From Whitmania pigra (Eukaryota; Annelida; Clitellata; Hirudinida; Haemopidae), in the NCBI GenBank assembly GCA_021613335.1, contig JAJTWR010000017.1, positions 191,142 to 255,141 on the forward strand: a stretch of 64,000 nt of DNA. The letters are read 5' to 3'. Positions 1 through 22,445 of this stretch are shown one piece after another. The notes beneath the pieces are model-generated. The model was not told where the DNA came from. It ran no database searches and worked only from the letters and a program-made list of their open reading frames with translations. The position numbers were made by a program, and so were the translations under genes. Position 1 is the stretch's first letter; each line of letters starts with the position of its first letter.

Positions 1-419
1 TAACAAAAATGCTTCTTATTGAAAAGGTGAATGGTTTGATAACTTGTAATTCCACCTCGCGTGAAGCATGGCATTTTTTGTTCTTAACGCTCACCATCGG
101 GATCCTCAGAACTCCCTGCCTGAAATGTATTAATGACAGTTAAAGTATCATGTAACAATATTCTTAAATGATCATCATGATGATGATTATTATTACAAAA
201 GCAAATTTATTGAAAGTATGTATAATAGATCCAAGGCTATTTTCTGGTCCATTGCTTTGCATGATTGTCAACAATGCACTCTGCTTTCAAGAGCTGAAGC
301 ATGTCTGTAGAAAATAAGTAGAAATAAATGATAAAAGAAGCAGTAATTATATGTGGCCATGAATAACTAGAGAGTATTTTAAGTTAACCCAATTAACAAA
401 TTTGTTTCAATTTCTTCAG

Positions 420-3858
<3,439 letters not shown>

Positions 3859-5387
3859 ATCTCTGACCATTCAGTATTTTTCTCCTTGAATGAAATGCTC
3901 GCTCATCTCCATGAAGTGTGAATCGTTGTTGTTATTGTTGTTACTGTCAATATGCGATCATTTACATCTCATTTTCGGCGGCTTCGGCTCGTGAATGCTA
4001 AGTTAGGATCGGGTTTGCTTGGATTCTGCTCGTCACGTCCCTATTGTACCCAATATATCCTACAATGTCTCTTTGAGTTTCAATTACTGAATTCATAATG
4101 TCAAACAAGTCTGCTTTTGAATCATTAGTCAGGTGATAACATTTGCATGTATATAGTGGCTGTTTCAGCATCGAACTTGTTTGCATTGACGCACTGTTAC
4201 AAATTGTCCACTAAACTTGGACTGCTGCCCTTACGTTTGTCACTTCGTTTAATAATTTATTACTAGTTTCTTGACTAATATTGTTATTGTTTCCTAATTA
4301 TTATCGAACATTAGTTGCCATCAGCATTCCATGGAGAGGGGCATGTGCTGAGCTATTTCTTGGAGTACTTTCATGCAATCCACTGTGACATTAACATGCA
4401 TGGATGAGGGGATGTTGTGGATGGTTTACTTGTTATAATTATGACAGGAACTAATTTATCGTGAGCGTCAATAAACAAAGCGAAGAAATCTTGTCATTTT
4501 TAGGTGTGTATCTCAAAATTTACATCTGAAACTTTTGGTGGGATTTGTGATTTTTGGGGACAAAAAGTAGCCTGGGGTTTGTCTTCTGCCTAATGGTGCT
4601 GTTGGGGGTCGTATGTTTTGCCTTTCTCTACTCTTGTTCCATTGATAATCTTAGTATAAATAAATAATTTTCAGTTTTATTTCATTTGGTTGATCTCTTT
4701 TGCTGGAATTTGCTTGAAATGGAGGAGCAGAAGGCATGTAGTCGGGGGTGAGATTTGAGTCGTGTCAAAATGAAAGTACGTTCTCAAAATGTTGTCCAAC
4801 CATACTCATCTCGTGGACAATTCGTAAAAGTTGAGGTATGTGTAGAAGCTCTTAAAAATAAAAAATTCGGTTGGGTCACTAGCGCATAAAGTTATCAAGC
4901 TAAAAAAAAAAATCAAAATTAGGGTGAAATAGGCGAGATTTCACATTAATTTATTCCCCGATGGAGTCAATAATCGCTAGTCTGCCATGTTTCCTAAATT
5001 TTATTCAAAACCACCTTAGTTTCATTAAAATGTGCTTTATGACACAGTTTTCGAGTTTTAGCCACTTAGAATCCAGCAACAACGTATTGCAAGCAATGGC
5101 TTACCAAGAGAGGGCGGCATTTTGAGGGAGATTTCAGCAAGTTCATGGTCTTGCAAACACACCTGTTTTATGATAATTATGATTAACTGCTTGTCGTAGT
5201 TGATGAAGACAATGTTGTGAGAAAGAAGAGAAGGAAGAGATTGAAGTATTTGTGGAAGCTTCGTGATAAAATCGATATACCTATTCAACTTTTGATCTTC
5301 ATGCAGATAATTCATACATACCGTCTTGGAGATTCCGTCTCCTAGTATTGTGATCCTGCTGCATATATCTTCTTAACCCAGGATATA
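3859..5387. other. TLK 3' UTR followed by gene-free DNA
   Basis: The first several hundred bases should be the TLK 3' UTR. AATAAA-like motifs occur near 4470 and 4660. After about 4740 no supported exon is seen on either strand. The stretch 5058-5315 is open on the minus strand but has no family resemblance. Part of 5130-5190 reappears in inverted orientation near 5940-6000 (a shared segment around GAACTTGCTGAAATCT), which suggests transposon debris belonging with the hAT fragment downstream. Confidence 0.5.
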
Positions 5388-5582
5388 AGTGATGCTAGGT
5401 GTGAGCGCTCTTTTAACAAACTTAAGTTAACAAAAAACTACCTTCGAGCATCGACGAGCCAGTCAAGTCTTACAGACTTGGCAGTCCTCTCTACAGAGAG
5501 GGAACTTGAGGATGGATTGAATTTTGAAAGTGTTATAATAAAAAACTTTGCGGAAAGAAAAGCACGGAAATCTTGTTTGTAA
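5388..5582 (+). pseudogene. hAT-family transposase, C-terminal dimerisation fragment
   Basis: A 65-codon open stretch ends at TAA 5580-5582. It shows the C-terminal dimerisation signature of hAT transposases, including CERSFNKLKL, NYLRASTSQ and LTDLAVLS. The catalytic RNase H-like core and the BED finger are absent upstream, so this is a truncated relic. The family excises and inserts DNA elements by cut-and-paste; this piece cannot. A conserved end sequence lies about 25-120 bp downstream and recurs elsewhere in the window, consistent with the end of the same element. Confidence 0.8.
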
Positions 5583-5603
5583 ATTCTTATTTGATTATAG
5601 TTC

Positions 5604-5705
5604 CTTGAAAATAGATATTTGAGAGCTTTTCAAAATTTTGAAGGTTAACGGATTATTAACAGTCAAGAAGAGGAAGGGGCGGCAAGTACAGTTGGTACGC
5701 CAAGA
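5604..5705. mobile_element. hAT-like element end, copy 1
   Basis: The segment starting ATTTGAGAGCTTTTC and running to GTTGGTACGCC closely resembles 24515-24636, which ends in GGTACGCCACTGG. A third, shorter relative ends with GGTATGCCACTGG near 6108. The shared termini and the position just after a hAT C-terminal fragment suggest an element whose terminus reads CAGTGGCGTACCAAC on the complement. Boundaries are approximate. Confidence 0.55.
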
Positions 5706-6039
5706 CAACTCGACAGTAAACTTGCTATTTCGGCGACTTTCACAATATTAGGGGCAGAATCCCCAAGGCGATATCTCTGTATGAAGCTCAAAAGTTGATA
5801 TGAACCATCAATTTTAACGTTTCCTGAAGCTTACACAAAATAATTCATAATATTACTTTCGGCTACGAACTCATTTTTCTTTATGTTTTCATCAACTACG
5901 CCAATCACAATTATTATCAAGTAGATTTAATGGTGTGAGAAAGGCGTATTTGTTTGCATGATCATGAACTTGCTGAAATCTGACTCCTCAAAGGACACAG
6001 CAAACCACTGAAGAGACGGGGTAGCCGTTTTTTCAATTT

Positions 6040-6112
6040 TTTATTTGTTACATGCCCCCTCCAAATGCCGTTTCCTTGGTACTTGTCGCCCTTCCCTTGG
6101 TATGCCACTGGT
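6040..6112. mobile_element. hAT-like element end, copy 2 (short)
   Basis: This stretch resembles the last part of the element ends at 5604-5705 and 24515-24636, finishing with CTTGGTATGCCACTGG. It has no coding capacity. It is probably a solo terminus or truncated non-autonomous copy. Confidence 0.4.
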
Positions 6113-9100
6113 GAAAACAAAGAAGTGTCATGAAGATTCTAATGGAATCACAATAGTTAGACGTCGTAATGAACTTCATTGGAATTTTAAGACAATTATG
6201 ATCACCCCCGCAATGAAGTGGACACAACTTAAAATTAGAAAGACTCTTCAAGTTAAATTATTTCAATAAAGTAACGAAATCTCCGTGAGATTTAATTTAT
6301 TTCAATAATTTTTATTAAAAATTCTTTTCCAGCATTTTCGTATTACTTGCTGGGGCACTTCATCACACCGTGCTACTAAGAGCAAGGCAAACGACAATAG
6401 AGACCAGATATTTCTCCATTTTCTCCAGTTGCTGCTCGTCTTTCGGATTTCTGGAACTTTTATATCTTGGTGGCTATTATTTTTCTTTAATCAAACGTTA
6501 CCATTCAACGCCTTCAAAAGAAGACTTTTCGATTGACATCGTCTTCCACGATCGACATTCGCTAGATTTGTCATTTTATGATTTCAAGTGTTATTATTTA
6601 TTAAGTAAAGGTAGTCAAAAATAAAACTTCTTTAATGGAAAACCATCGTAAACAGGTCGTGTTGCCAAAGTTATTTTGCAAATGGACAAAATTTGGCTAA
6701 AAGTGTTTGAACATTCACACTTTATAAATAAAAATTAATCATTTTGCAACTCTCGTATGGTCTGCGTAGGAGTTCGACTTATGAGATTAAAAATGACGTT
6801 GTGGCATAAGGTAGCTTCATATTGCAAGTGCAAAGGTGTGAGCAAACTGTGGCCCACGGATACTTTTCGACGGATGCATTTTTCTGGAATGAAAAAAATC
6901 AATTTACTTTTTTTCAGCTTGAGTGATTGAGAGCTTAAAAAACATATTGATGAAAAGCGTCATTACGCTTAGTCAAAAAAAAGATTGTTTTAATTTTATC
7001 GTCATTTTGAAGCAGAAAAAGAAACTGACAGCTATATGTTCCCAACGTCCTAGGGGCAACGGAAATCTCAACTGCTCGTATTTATCCAAATTTTCCTTAA
7101 AACACAGGCATGAATTATAGTCAAGCACAGGATTGCTATTAGAGGAAAATGGTAAATACCAGTTCACATCATATATGCCCGGTTGTACAGCGTGCATCAA
7201 TTTCTAACATTTAGCCCTACAGACCCGCATTGTTATTCCATTTGGGAAAACTCATTAGAAATTCAAATCAGTCTAATATCTTTTCAATCTTCGTTGACAT
7301 TGAAGAGATGTATGCTTGTCACGCTCTCGTGATTGTCATTTACGAATATCTAATTAGCAGATGTATTTACTTTAAGTTCGTGTTGCAAGAGCAACCAATT
7401 TTTATGCAAATGTCATGTACTTATGAATAAATAAAGCAAACATCAGCAAAAACTGTTAGGTTATGTTATTTGAATCTGTGCACAACTGAACACATTAATT
7501 AATTCATTCATCCAAAATTTACGGCCACAAGACTGGCTTATTATAATGAATGACCTTTAACACAGAAATCTCAAAGCGACTGAAAACAGATAGTATAGAA
7601 GTTCGAACAAGTTATCCAGTCAATAGATTAGCTATTAATTCGTTGCTTGGATGGTTCGAGAAGTTAATAATTTGGCGCCCACCTTTACTTTACCAGTTTG
7701 ACGCCCCTTAGGTTCGGCGCCATCAGACTGCGTCAGCGTCTCGTAACAAATTTTAAAACAAGTCAATTGTAATCGCTTACCAAATTGCGTCCACGGGAGT
7801 TATCGAACTTAAACCTAAAGTAGTAAGCTGTGAGGCACTAACTTGTAAATTAATTAAAGTTGTTTAACCCTAATGATATGTCTGTAATGTTATCCAAGCA
7901 TCACATAATAATGTTATAATCAAAATATTTGAAGTCATTACTGCATTGTCTAACATTCTCAGTTCCTGACTTACTTAACTAGGACTGGATTAATGATAAT
8001 TATTAATGATTATGGATTAATGATCCCGAGAAATAATCTTATAACACTCCTCCAGTACTACCTTTGCAAATGTTTTAGGGAAAAAATTGGGGAAATAGTA
8101 TTTATTTAAATATTTCAATTAATGTTGTCGGATAAATCGGCTATGTGGTTCTATTCCACAGATACTATCCTCGGTGGATTTCTTTAAACTTTAAATCAGT
8201 GCATTTATTTTATTTTATCTACGTTTCAGAACAACTAGCTCCTGGCATACCTTATGTTTTCCATCAATTATCAACCCTTATTTACTACCCTTGTTTTGGA
8301 GCAACGCGGTTCGCCCCTAATAATCTTACTATCGACTCAGTAAAAGTTTAAAAAACTGAGCCATATCCCAGCAATCCAAAAATGTAATTTTGTCCTTAAA
8401 GACGCAATTGTTATATTTAATTAGTTTATTTTTACAAAGTTTCAGAATCAATCAACGCATCCAGCGCATTACGATACTTTTTAGTCCTCCCAAAGCTCTA
8501 CAAATCCACAGCTCCAAGCTACAAGATAAAAATGTTGATTCAGTGATTCCATGGCGCAACAAGTACTTAGAACTGACCACGAACAGATGGACAACATTAA
8601 TATTTGAATTTATATTTTTAATAATGCTGGTTGCGCAACCAGCTGATTTGAATGGCAGTCCCGAAACTATTCACTGGTAGGGTGGGTATATTCACGTCCT
8701 TTGAATTCAGTGGTGCCGTCGCGAGAGAATTTGAACTGAGCGCCTTTTGTTTTATTTTAATCTGTTGAAATGGCGTCCCTTGCTATCGTGCTCAGACGTG
8801 ATTGGCTTAGAATTTCAAGATGAAAAATAAATTATTCATCGGCGAGAAATATTAAAATGCAATGATTTGAAGAAAGTGTGCAAGAGCATATTAAATTATT
8901 AAATTAGATTTGCAGTGAGAGATGCTCGAACAAGTTTTAGCGAATGTCGAAGCAGTTAAAATTACAGAATAAAGTTGCTAAAGTAAAAAAATAGGAAAAA
9001 ATAATCTTAACCAAACACCGATCTTTTTTAGTTCTATCCATAATGCATATTAGTTTCCTTCCTCCATCACCCGATATAATTCTCTTCTCAGGTTTTACAT

Positions 9101-9581
9101 AGTTGTTTAGGAATAGCACCTATTCATGATCAGACAATTCTACAATATCGAATATTTGCTCATGAATCATTTCAAAGATAAACGCTCGAACTAATTTGAA
9201 CTTAGACAAATATTTTCATTGCAGACACACAGACTTCAGTGAAGCGCTGGTTCCTACGAATAACTTATCATTAGCAAAAGAAACTTTAAAATCCTCTAAA
9301 TTCAGGATGTTTTCCAAGGACAACAAAGCGTTAAAGTTTTGCTAGTGAGGTGAGACAAGCTGAATATGTAAATGTTTACTTTTTCTCACTAAACAGCGTG
9401 TATGGGTGGGATCAACACGAAAGCTACACTTTTAGAACCGCCCACGACTGAAATGACTTCAATCGAAGAGATCGATTTACAGTACAGATTAACAAATTAT
9501 GCGCCATGCCGAATTTTAAAACCAAAATAGGTAATTTTAAATAAGTAATTTTAAACGATTACTTAACTACCTCCGAAATAA
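6113..9581. other. Gene-poor interval
   Basis: No exon chain, RNA gene or intact transposon is recognised. Weak open stretches at 8145-8351, 8390-8680 and 6370-6624 have neither splice-compatible neighbours nor family motifs. A short GC-richer patch around 7672-7745 contains a repeated GGCGCC and looks like a decayed element end. The right part may carry the promoter of the coiled-coil gene that follows. Confidence 0.4.
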
Positions 9582-9648
9582 ATGAACTTCGACAGTGAAG
9601 TTTATCGACTGACTGACAGACTTTGCCTCTCAGCTATTGAAAGCATTG
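9582..9648 (+). CDS. Possible first coding exon of the coiled-coil gene
   Basis: An ATG at 9582 opens a 38-codon frame beginning MNFDSEVYRLTDRL. Within it a GTATGC at about 9649 could serve as a phase-1 donor. It would be compatible with an acceptor (ACAATAG) near 10183 that opens the frame running into the MTSRTNIRS exon. This is inference from splice consensus and phase only. Without transcript data the gene may equally start at the ATG at 10228. Confidence 0.3.
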
Positions 9649-10227
9649 ACAAGCCAAAAGCACGTATGCATTCGTGGACCTGTTATGACCTGTGAATCCA
9701 AAGCCTGATTAAGTAGTCACTAACTTAGGAGTTACCAACTCTGCTTGAGAGAAACATTTCTAAAAGAGATTCATTGGTTTCTGCATTTAAAAGTCGCTCT
9801 TAAATCGTGAAAGTGCTAATTGAAAATGCGATGATTGATACAATTTCTTATCGAAAAGGTCATTTTACGTTTTCGGATTTGGATGCAAATTAAAATTGGA
9901 TATGGTCTTTATTAGTGACTAGGCAAATTAGGAAGGCAATTAACATTGCAAATGTTTTGAATTTGGGCTTCTATGCAGTGAAGAGTTTCATTCAGATGTG
10001 AGTTGCGATCGAACTTTTCAATTGAATCCGTCAAATAAAGTTGCGAAAGATTTGTCGATATACTGTTTGACGTGTACAGTCACAGAAACAAATTCCAAAT
10101 CGGAAGATCGCAAGGAATTTGGATTACTAGGTCGTTAAAATATAAACCTTAGATTTAACAAGGTTGTTGATTTCGTACAATAGCCAATCAGATTATCGAT
10201 AAGGATAAGAAGATCTCGGCTGATCAA

Positions 10228-16668
<6,441 letters not shown>

Positions 16669-17267
16669 AAGAACCAAAGAATCCTCATTGAAATGAGTTC
16701 GAGCAAATGTATTTACTTGAATAGTTTTTTCTATTACATATTCATCATTTACCCTATACTTTTATATAATTTTCTATTGTTTCCAAGCTTCATACCACTG
16801 CAATGCACATTTAACTTTCCATTTTTCAAGAATAACTAATTTCTCCCCAAGGCATAAAGACAAAAAATGTGTTGCTTAATTATCTTGTTAACTATTTTCA
16901 AATCATTCAAAACATTAAGGAAAGTTGTTGAAACTCAAAAATCAAATACAATCAAATGTAAATGTTCTAATTAAGGCAATTAAATGCACAACTTCACAGA
17001 TCTGTCTTGATATCTTTCTTCCTTTTTGAAGAATTCTAGATGTTACAGAAAGCAAAATAAATAAATTTTAAAATAGAAATAAATAACCAGCATGTTATGT
17101 CAAGGAATCTAGTCATAAACCAAATATGATCAAAATGTTTGTCATAGTTATAGACCTATAATAATTAACAACAGAACTATAATTATGTATAAATATTCGT
17201 TGTGATATACTCATCCATTAAATATCACTACAAAAACATGTTATAATAAAAAATAATAATAATAAAA

Positions 17268-17305
<38 letters not shown>

Positions 17306-17331
17306 TAATAATAATCTAAGCTCTTAAATAA
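16669..17331. other. Convergent intergenic region with AAT microsatellite
   Basis: This spacer separates the stop of the coiled-coil gene (+) from the stop of MESD (-). It should hold the two 3' UTRs. AATAAA occurs near 17057. An AAT array with one AAC interruption covers about 17248-17312. No exon is recognised. Confidence 0.6.
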
Positions 17332-18364
17332 TTACTCTTCAGAGCACATAACCATAAATAAGGAAGGCTTAAGAACCTTTTGTGATGAGCCTTTTCCCTT
17401 GTAGTCCTGCCCCTCCAATGTCACCTCTTCACATCTCTCCTGTTGCAATAAATAATCCTTTACATCCCAGGCCAGGGCACCATCCTTCAGCACAAATAGA
17501 ACTCTTGATGGGCTCACAATGTATCTGCCATTAAAATATTAACTTGTTAATAAATTAATAATAATAATTGCAGTAATAAATGTGTTAGGTGCCATGTGCA
17601 AAGCATCAGAGGCACCCAAAAATTAAATAGAATTAATTTTGCAACATTATATTAAAGGGCATAGAAAAGAATATGAAGAAGTTGGCAAAAAAAACATTAA
17701 TAAATTTTACAAATTGGAGAAAGTACCAGGCAGACATAATTACAGAAATATTAGCACAATAATTTCTTAAAATTTATACACCTTTGGACATCAATGTGAG
17801 CATTATATAAACTAGTCTGCCACAGCTGACTGATTTTTTCTGTTTCTGACTGTTCTGGGTCACCTAAAATATAATAAAACACGATAAGCAACATATACCA
17901 ATTTCTTGGTCCTGTCAAAAATAGTAAAACCTGATACAGTGGCAAACATCATAAGAGTTTTCCCTTTCTTGGACATTTTTAAAAAATTTTCAGGATTGTT
18001 TACATCCAACTTAGATAAATCTAATTTTGGTGAAGGCCTTTTCCATTCAGGGAGCTCATCTTCCTCCAATGGCTCCTCATCTTCCTAAGTTAGAAATGTA
18101 AGATAGTTAATAGAGTGTTCGTTTTGACTGAAAATTATTATATTTACCGCTAGTCTTAATTATTTTCAAAAAGTTGCTAATATGAAGCCTCTTTACCTCC
18201 CACTGTTCATAAAGTTCTTCGACATCAGCATCGGTGTAATCTCTGACGTCTTTTTTTTTCAGCTTCTCGCGGGCAATCCGCTTCGTATCTTTATCTCCAG
18301 TAATCTCAGCAAATAGAGCAAATACAAAAATATTGAAGCAATAGAAATACAATAAAGTCTTCAT
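17332..18364 (-). CDS. MESD: MESD, LRP-family chaperone of the endoplasmic reticulum
   Basis: MESD (Boca in flies) folds the beta-propeller/EGF modules of LDL-receptor-family proteins, including the Wnt coreceptors LRP5/6, in the ER lumen (family knowledge). Four exons on the minus strand, 18364-18197, 18084-17931, 17863-17782 and 17524-17332, join in frame to 198 residues. A hydrophobic signal peptide (LLYFYCFNIFVFALFA) opens the protein. Next come the RDYTDADVEELYEQWE segment and the core MESD domain, recognisable by ELPEWKRPSP, GKTLMMFATVSG, ETEKISQLWQTSLYNAHIDVQ and CEEVTLEGQDYKGKGSS. Vertebrate MESD is about 234 residues with a Lys-rich tail ending in a KDEL-like signal. This model instead ends LFMVMCSEE, with no retention motif. 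A missed alternative last exon is possible, since AAAAG followed by GT occurs inside exon 4. The gene is head-to-head with the Mss51-like gene. Confidence 0.93.
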
Positions 18365-18996
18365 TTTACCGGTTAGGTTAAGAAAGTTTGCAAATCTAAA
18401 AGTAAATTTAAGCCTGACGTGAGCTAAGGTTCAAGTAAATGTTTATCAAGTTTTACAATAATGTTTGGTTAATACAAGCATAACTAGATAACTCAAGAAA
18501 TAAACAATAAATTATTAAAAATATTGTTACTTTTATCAAATTGACAACTTTAATAAAATCTTAAATCCGCTGGGACTTTCTGATACGAAAGGTAAAAGCC
18601 GCAAGGAGGGGAGGAGCTATGCCTTGTAAACAAATTTCGAAAATGCTGACTTACCGGTTTGCAGCATAGTGTCTTCACATCCTCACAACGAACCTAGTCA
18701 GTGTAAAAGTTTATACAAGCATGAGAAAAATTGAATTCAGTACCACAAGAACTGACACTAATTTTGATTGACTGCTCCAAACCAGTTCATTATATTTTCA
18801 ATTCTACGCTTAAAAAGCATTTTCTCTGTCCAGTTGTTATTTTATTTAAAAAAAACTTATTTATTAAATTCTGAATTATTTTAAAAATTTGTTTATGTAT
18901 ATAAGTGTAAGAGCTGCCAAAAGTAGACTTATTATTTGTTAACGTAGCCTAAATTAATCGTTACTTGTTGTAGGTGAGGTTTGTCTAAATTTGCGG
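18365..18996. promoter_or_regulatory. Bidirectional promoter interval between MESD and the MYND gene
   Basis: The start codons of the divergent genes are 632 bp apart, so the interval must hold both 5' UTRs and core promoters. It is AT-rich with a less AT-rich patch at about 18560-18640. I cannot point to a convincing TATA box or initiator, so the call rests on gene arrangement. Confidence 0.55.
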
Positions 18997-21347
18997 ATGA
19001 AGAGGTTTGAATGTAGCCACTGCCAAAAGTCGGTTACTGAGAGAGACGCGGTTCTATGGTAACTTTTGTTTAATTGTGTTGATTAAGGTGGATTTCGTGC
19101 TCGGTGACAGCAGTGTTTCTAATTGTTGGCTCAGAAAGACATTGAATATTGATAAACATCTAGTAAAGTAGCCGTGAAATGTTGTCGAAAGGTTGTTAAC
19201 TCAACGAAAACCGAGGGTGCAACAAATTTAATATTCACATATTGTACCCCATAAAAAACTTTATGAAGATTCTGAAGGGTCATAAAACTAGGTCTGAACA
19301 GAAAGAGGTGGATGAACCTGAGTATAAGAATACTTTGAATACAAAAAGATATACTTCGAAAAAATGTATAATATGGTCTACAGAAAACACTGGTTTTGGT
19401 CAGTGAACGGGCACGCAAATGTTATTTGATGTGACACAACCCACATCTGTTCAGAAACGTCTTAATAAATAAATTTTTGACAACATTAAAAATGTTAACA
19501 TGCACAAATGTAAAATAAATTAAGTGATATTGTTCAAACTTTGCAAAAGAAGTTTACAAATTTATGTTAAATGCAAATGAATAAGAGTGCCATTGGAACC
19601 CCAAGAACATGGAACCTAACTTTTTATCCCATTGATGGTTGAGAGTTGCTGTAATTTGAATTTTATTTATAGTAGAATATTCAAATTGTTAAAATGTTTT
19701 CAGATTTGTAATAATGTGATGTTAATTTTTGGTAATGTGAAATGTAATTAATAAATAATAATTTTTGTTATTTGCAGCAAGAATTGTGAGCTGATTTATT
19801 ACTGTAGCGAAGAATGTTGTCTGAATAATAAAGATGAACATGACGAATGGTGCACTGATGTTCAGATGTATATGATAACAAAATCTGATTATGATGATGA
19901 AACCTTGTCAATGGAAATTGGTATGGAAAGGAAGACATCTGATAGTATCTCTAATGTTATTGAACTTAAATGAATTTAAATGTGTAATGCTTAATACAGT
20001 CAGGTCATATTGTGAATATCTTTCTTTTATTTTGAGATTATGCGTTCATCCGTGTTGGGCACATCTGTTCTTTAAACTTAATTTTAATTGCAATGAAGAA
20101 AGTCATTTGATTTTTTCTTACAATTTATTCTTTACAGATGGGAGTGGTACAGACGAGGAAACCATGCTGACACTCTCCAGAACTTTATTGATGACTCTTT
20201 TTTCTTCAACACACAAGCCACACTTTAAATCTGTAACTAATTGGACAGAATACTTTGAAGCCAGAAGCCTCAAAGTTAATCCAATTTTGTGTGACATTCT
20301 GCAATGGGTGATGACAACATATTGCATCATCAATGAATATTTTAAAGGTACTCATGTTAACCTAACCAATACTATTTTCAACATTTATTTTAATCTCCTT
20401 GTGGTAGTCCATTAAAGCTTGATGAATCCAGGTTTACCTTAACAATATATGTGTGTCAGTTTAAAGTATTGCTGTCAGCAGTACTTGAAATGTGATGATG
20501 ACAAGGTGATTGTGCACTTTTTAGTTGGTGTGTTTAAATTGTTTCAGAGTTTGGTGTAAAAGAAAATTTGAAAATTCACATTATTGGGGCAGAAAGAGAA
20601 GTTGAAGTCATAGAGACTTTTAAAGTCAGTTTGAATTCTTCTGTAACATAAAATATATTTTATGTGAATGTTATTGTCTAGTGTCATGTGAACAAGAATG
20701 TTAAGCCCTATAAATTTCTATAAACATGCAACATTCTAGAAATATTAATAATGCCAAAGTGATGATTTGTGTAATAATTTACAGGAGCTGACCAACTTGC
20801 TGGTAGACTTGAAAATTGAAATTGTGTTCATTGGTGCAAATGTTGATGGAAGTTATGATGGTAAAACTCACAAAAGTGATTGTGTTAGACTGACTGCAAA
20901 AAGGGGACTTTATCATGAAGTTCTGGACCTGGAGAAGCCAGATCTTGTTATTGGTAATTTGTTTACTTTTTATGTTTAGTTTTCTGCTTGATTTTAATAA
21001 TTACTTTTTAATGTATTTTTGAAGGATTTAATGCTGGCCTTCCTGCCTATTTGAGTTGGATCCCAACTTTAAAATATTTGAAGGTATTCACACAATTTAG
21101 TCTTAAAACATTTGCCTTGAATTTACATCTTTGTGTTTATCAGGGAAATGATATTCCATCATATTTTACTGAGTACTGCTGGAGAGGTTACCATATTACT
21201 TCATTAAGACTGTCCATACTTGATGGGATTACTGTGTCACAAGGATCCATTAATAAGTTCAAAACCTTTGTTAGAATCCCGGATAATTCGACAAAAATAC
21301 CACAATTTAGCAACCACATAATTTTTAAACTGCAATTTCACAAATAA
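18997..21347 (+). CDS. MYND zinc finger protein with Mss51-type C-terminal domain
   Basis: Seven exons (18997-19058, 19778-19920, 20138-20347, 20548-20624, 20785-20953, 21025-21083, 21144-21347) give a 307-residue protein in one frame. Residues 5-43 form a MYND finger with C-x2-C, C-x2-C, C-x3-C and a final H-x3-C (CSHCQK, CKNCELIYYCSEECC, HDEWC), normally a protein-interaction module. The rest matches the C-terminal domain shared by yeast Mss51 and animal MSS51/ZMYND17 and ZMYND15: a LKIHIIGAEREVE strand, then KPDLVIGFNAGLPAYLSW, PTLKYLK and IPSYFTEYC, ending in a PFR-like FKTFVRIP and YSN-like QFSNHIIFKL. Mss51 is a mitochondrial translation regulator of COX1 in yeast. The animal relatives have muscle-metabolic or transcriptional roles, so function here is uncertain. 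No clear mitochondrial presequence is visible. Confidence 0.85.
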
Positions 21348-21598
21348 ATTTTTGAATTATTTTGTCGGTTCATTTTAATTTGTGGCTTCGATAGAGAGGC
21401 TGGAGTTGTTTCTACTAACAACCTTTGCCAGGTGTGAATATCTAATTACTCTGTTTTAAGCCCACTAGTATTCTGAGGATAAGTTGAACAGTGGACTACT
21501 AATGGGTCCTTGTTAAAATGTTGTGTTCTTTGAGATTCAAATGCAACCCTAACTTGTTGGTATTTAACATAAATTTGGAGACTTTTTAAAAATTCCCA

Positions 21599-22077
21599 GA
21601 TGGAGAATCGCATGAATGGGTTGCCTTTGACACACAAGCTATTCGAGCGCAAACAACATCTGATTTTGGTAAAGAGTATGTTGAAAAGTTGACTAAAAAG
21701 TATAAACACTTTTTGACACAAGGTACTTCTGCGTCAATCATTTCAGAATATAATGAGTTCACATTTGTTGTGGAAGAGAAATTAAAAACAGGAAGTTGCA
21801 AACGTTTGCCGATATTTTTAAATTTGTTCTTTCCGAAGACAAGATAGCAAAGTTAGTTGACGTTGCTGGTACTTTTCAGTCATCCAGTGCTGATGCAGAA
21901 GACGGACTCAGTCTAATGAAGAGCATCAAAACTAAACAACGTAATCGATTGGAAGTCAATCCTTTAGACATGCTGATGAGAATTAAATTTTATCTGACAA
22001 GTGGAAGCGGACAATTAATTAATCTGGATATGGTGTACAATTATTGGAAAAACAGGACCAGAAGAGAAAAATTGTAA
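21599..22077 (+). pseudogene. hAT-like (BED-type) transposase C-terminus with a frameshift
   Basis: Two adjacent open frames on the plus strand carry one protein family. 21599-21790 reads HEWVAFDTQAIRAQ and SEYNEFTFVVEEKL. After a one-base frame change near 21790, 21796-22077 reads TFADIFKFVLSED, GTFQSSSADAEDGLSLM, KTKQRNRLEVNPLDMLMRIK and VYNYWKN. The second part is the hAT C-terminal dimerisation region as found in BED-type transposases and their domesticated relatives. The core and N-terminus are missing. It lies within 260 bp of the Mss51-like stop codon and is on the same strand. I read it as a relic, not an extra exon of that gene, because neither phase nor family fits. Confidence 0.7.
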
Positions 22078-22445
22078 GCTTCCTAGTTGATTAGTTTTGT
22101 TTGACTTTGTTTAAAATAAGAGAGAAGTTGAATATTAAAACTAAGTGATTACAACTGATTAAAGTTATGGCTTGAAAAATAAATCTTAGCTATAAAAATT
22201 AACATTACAATTAATAAACATTTATAAAACTGGGATATATACTGTTTATGGTAACCTATTTGTGAAATACACCTGCAATTAAATTGTTTGTAAAAAATGT
22301 TTTAATCTATTTATATGTCGGTTTAATCAAATTTTAATAATAATTTGACATTCGTTTTCCAATTATGAAATAGCTAATTTCAGCAAAAATAAGATTTATT
22401 AATTAACAACCAAAAGTAAAATCATGAGCAAGATATTGTACTCAG

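Noticed and set aside
1..419. An upstream TLK exon at the window start
   Set aside because: No open stretch with TLK resemblance and splice sites was found before 420. The remaining 5' exons must lie outside the window.
8145..8680. Two neighbouring plus-strand open stretches as a small gene
   Set aside because: Low-complexity hydrophobic composition, no compatible splice sites between them and no family motifs.
19891..20415. 174-codon plus-strand open frame as a separate gene
   Set aside because: It is read-through of Mss51-like exons 2 and 3 and their intron. The spliced reading explains it.
21599..22077. Additional exons of the Mss51-like gene
   Set aside because: The Mss51-type domain already ends at 21347 with its expected C-terminal motif, and this sequence matches hAT transposases.
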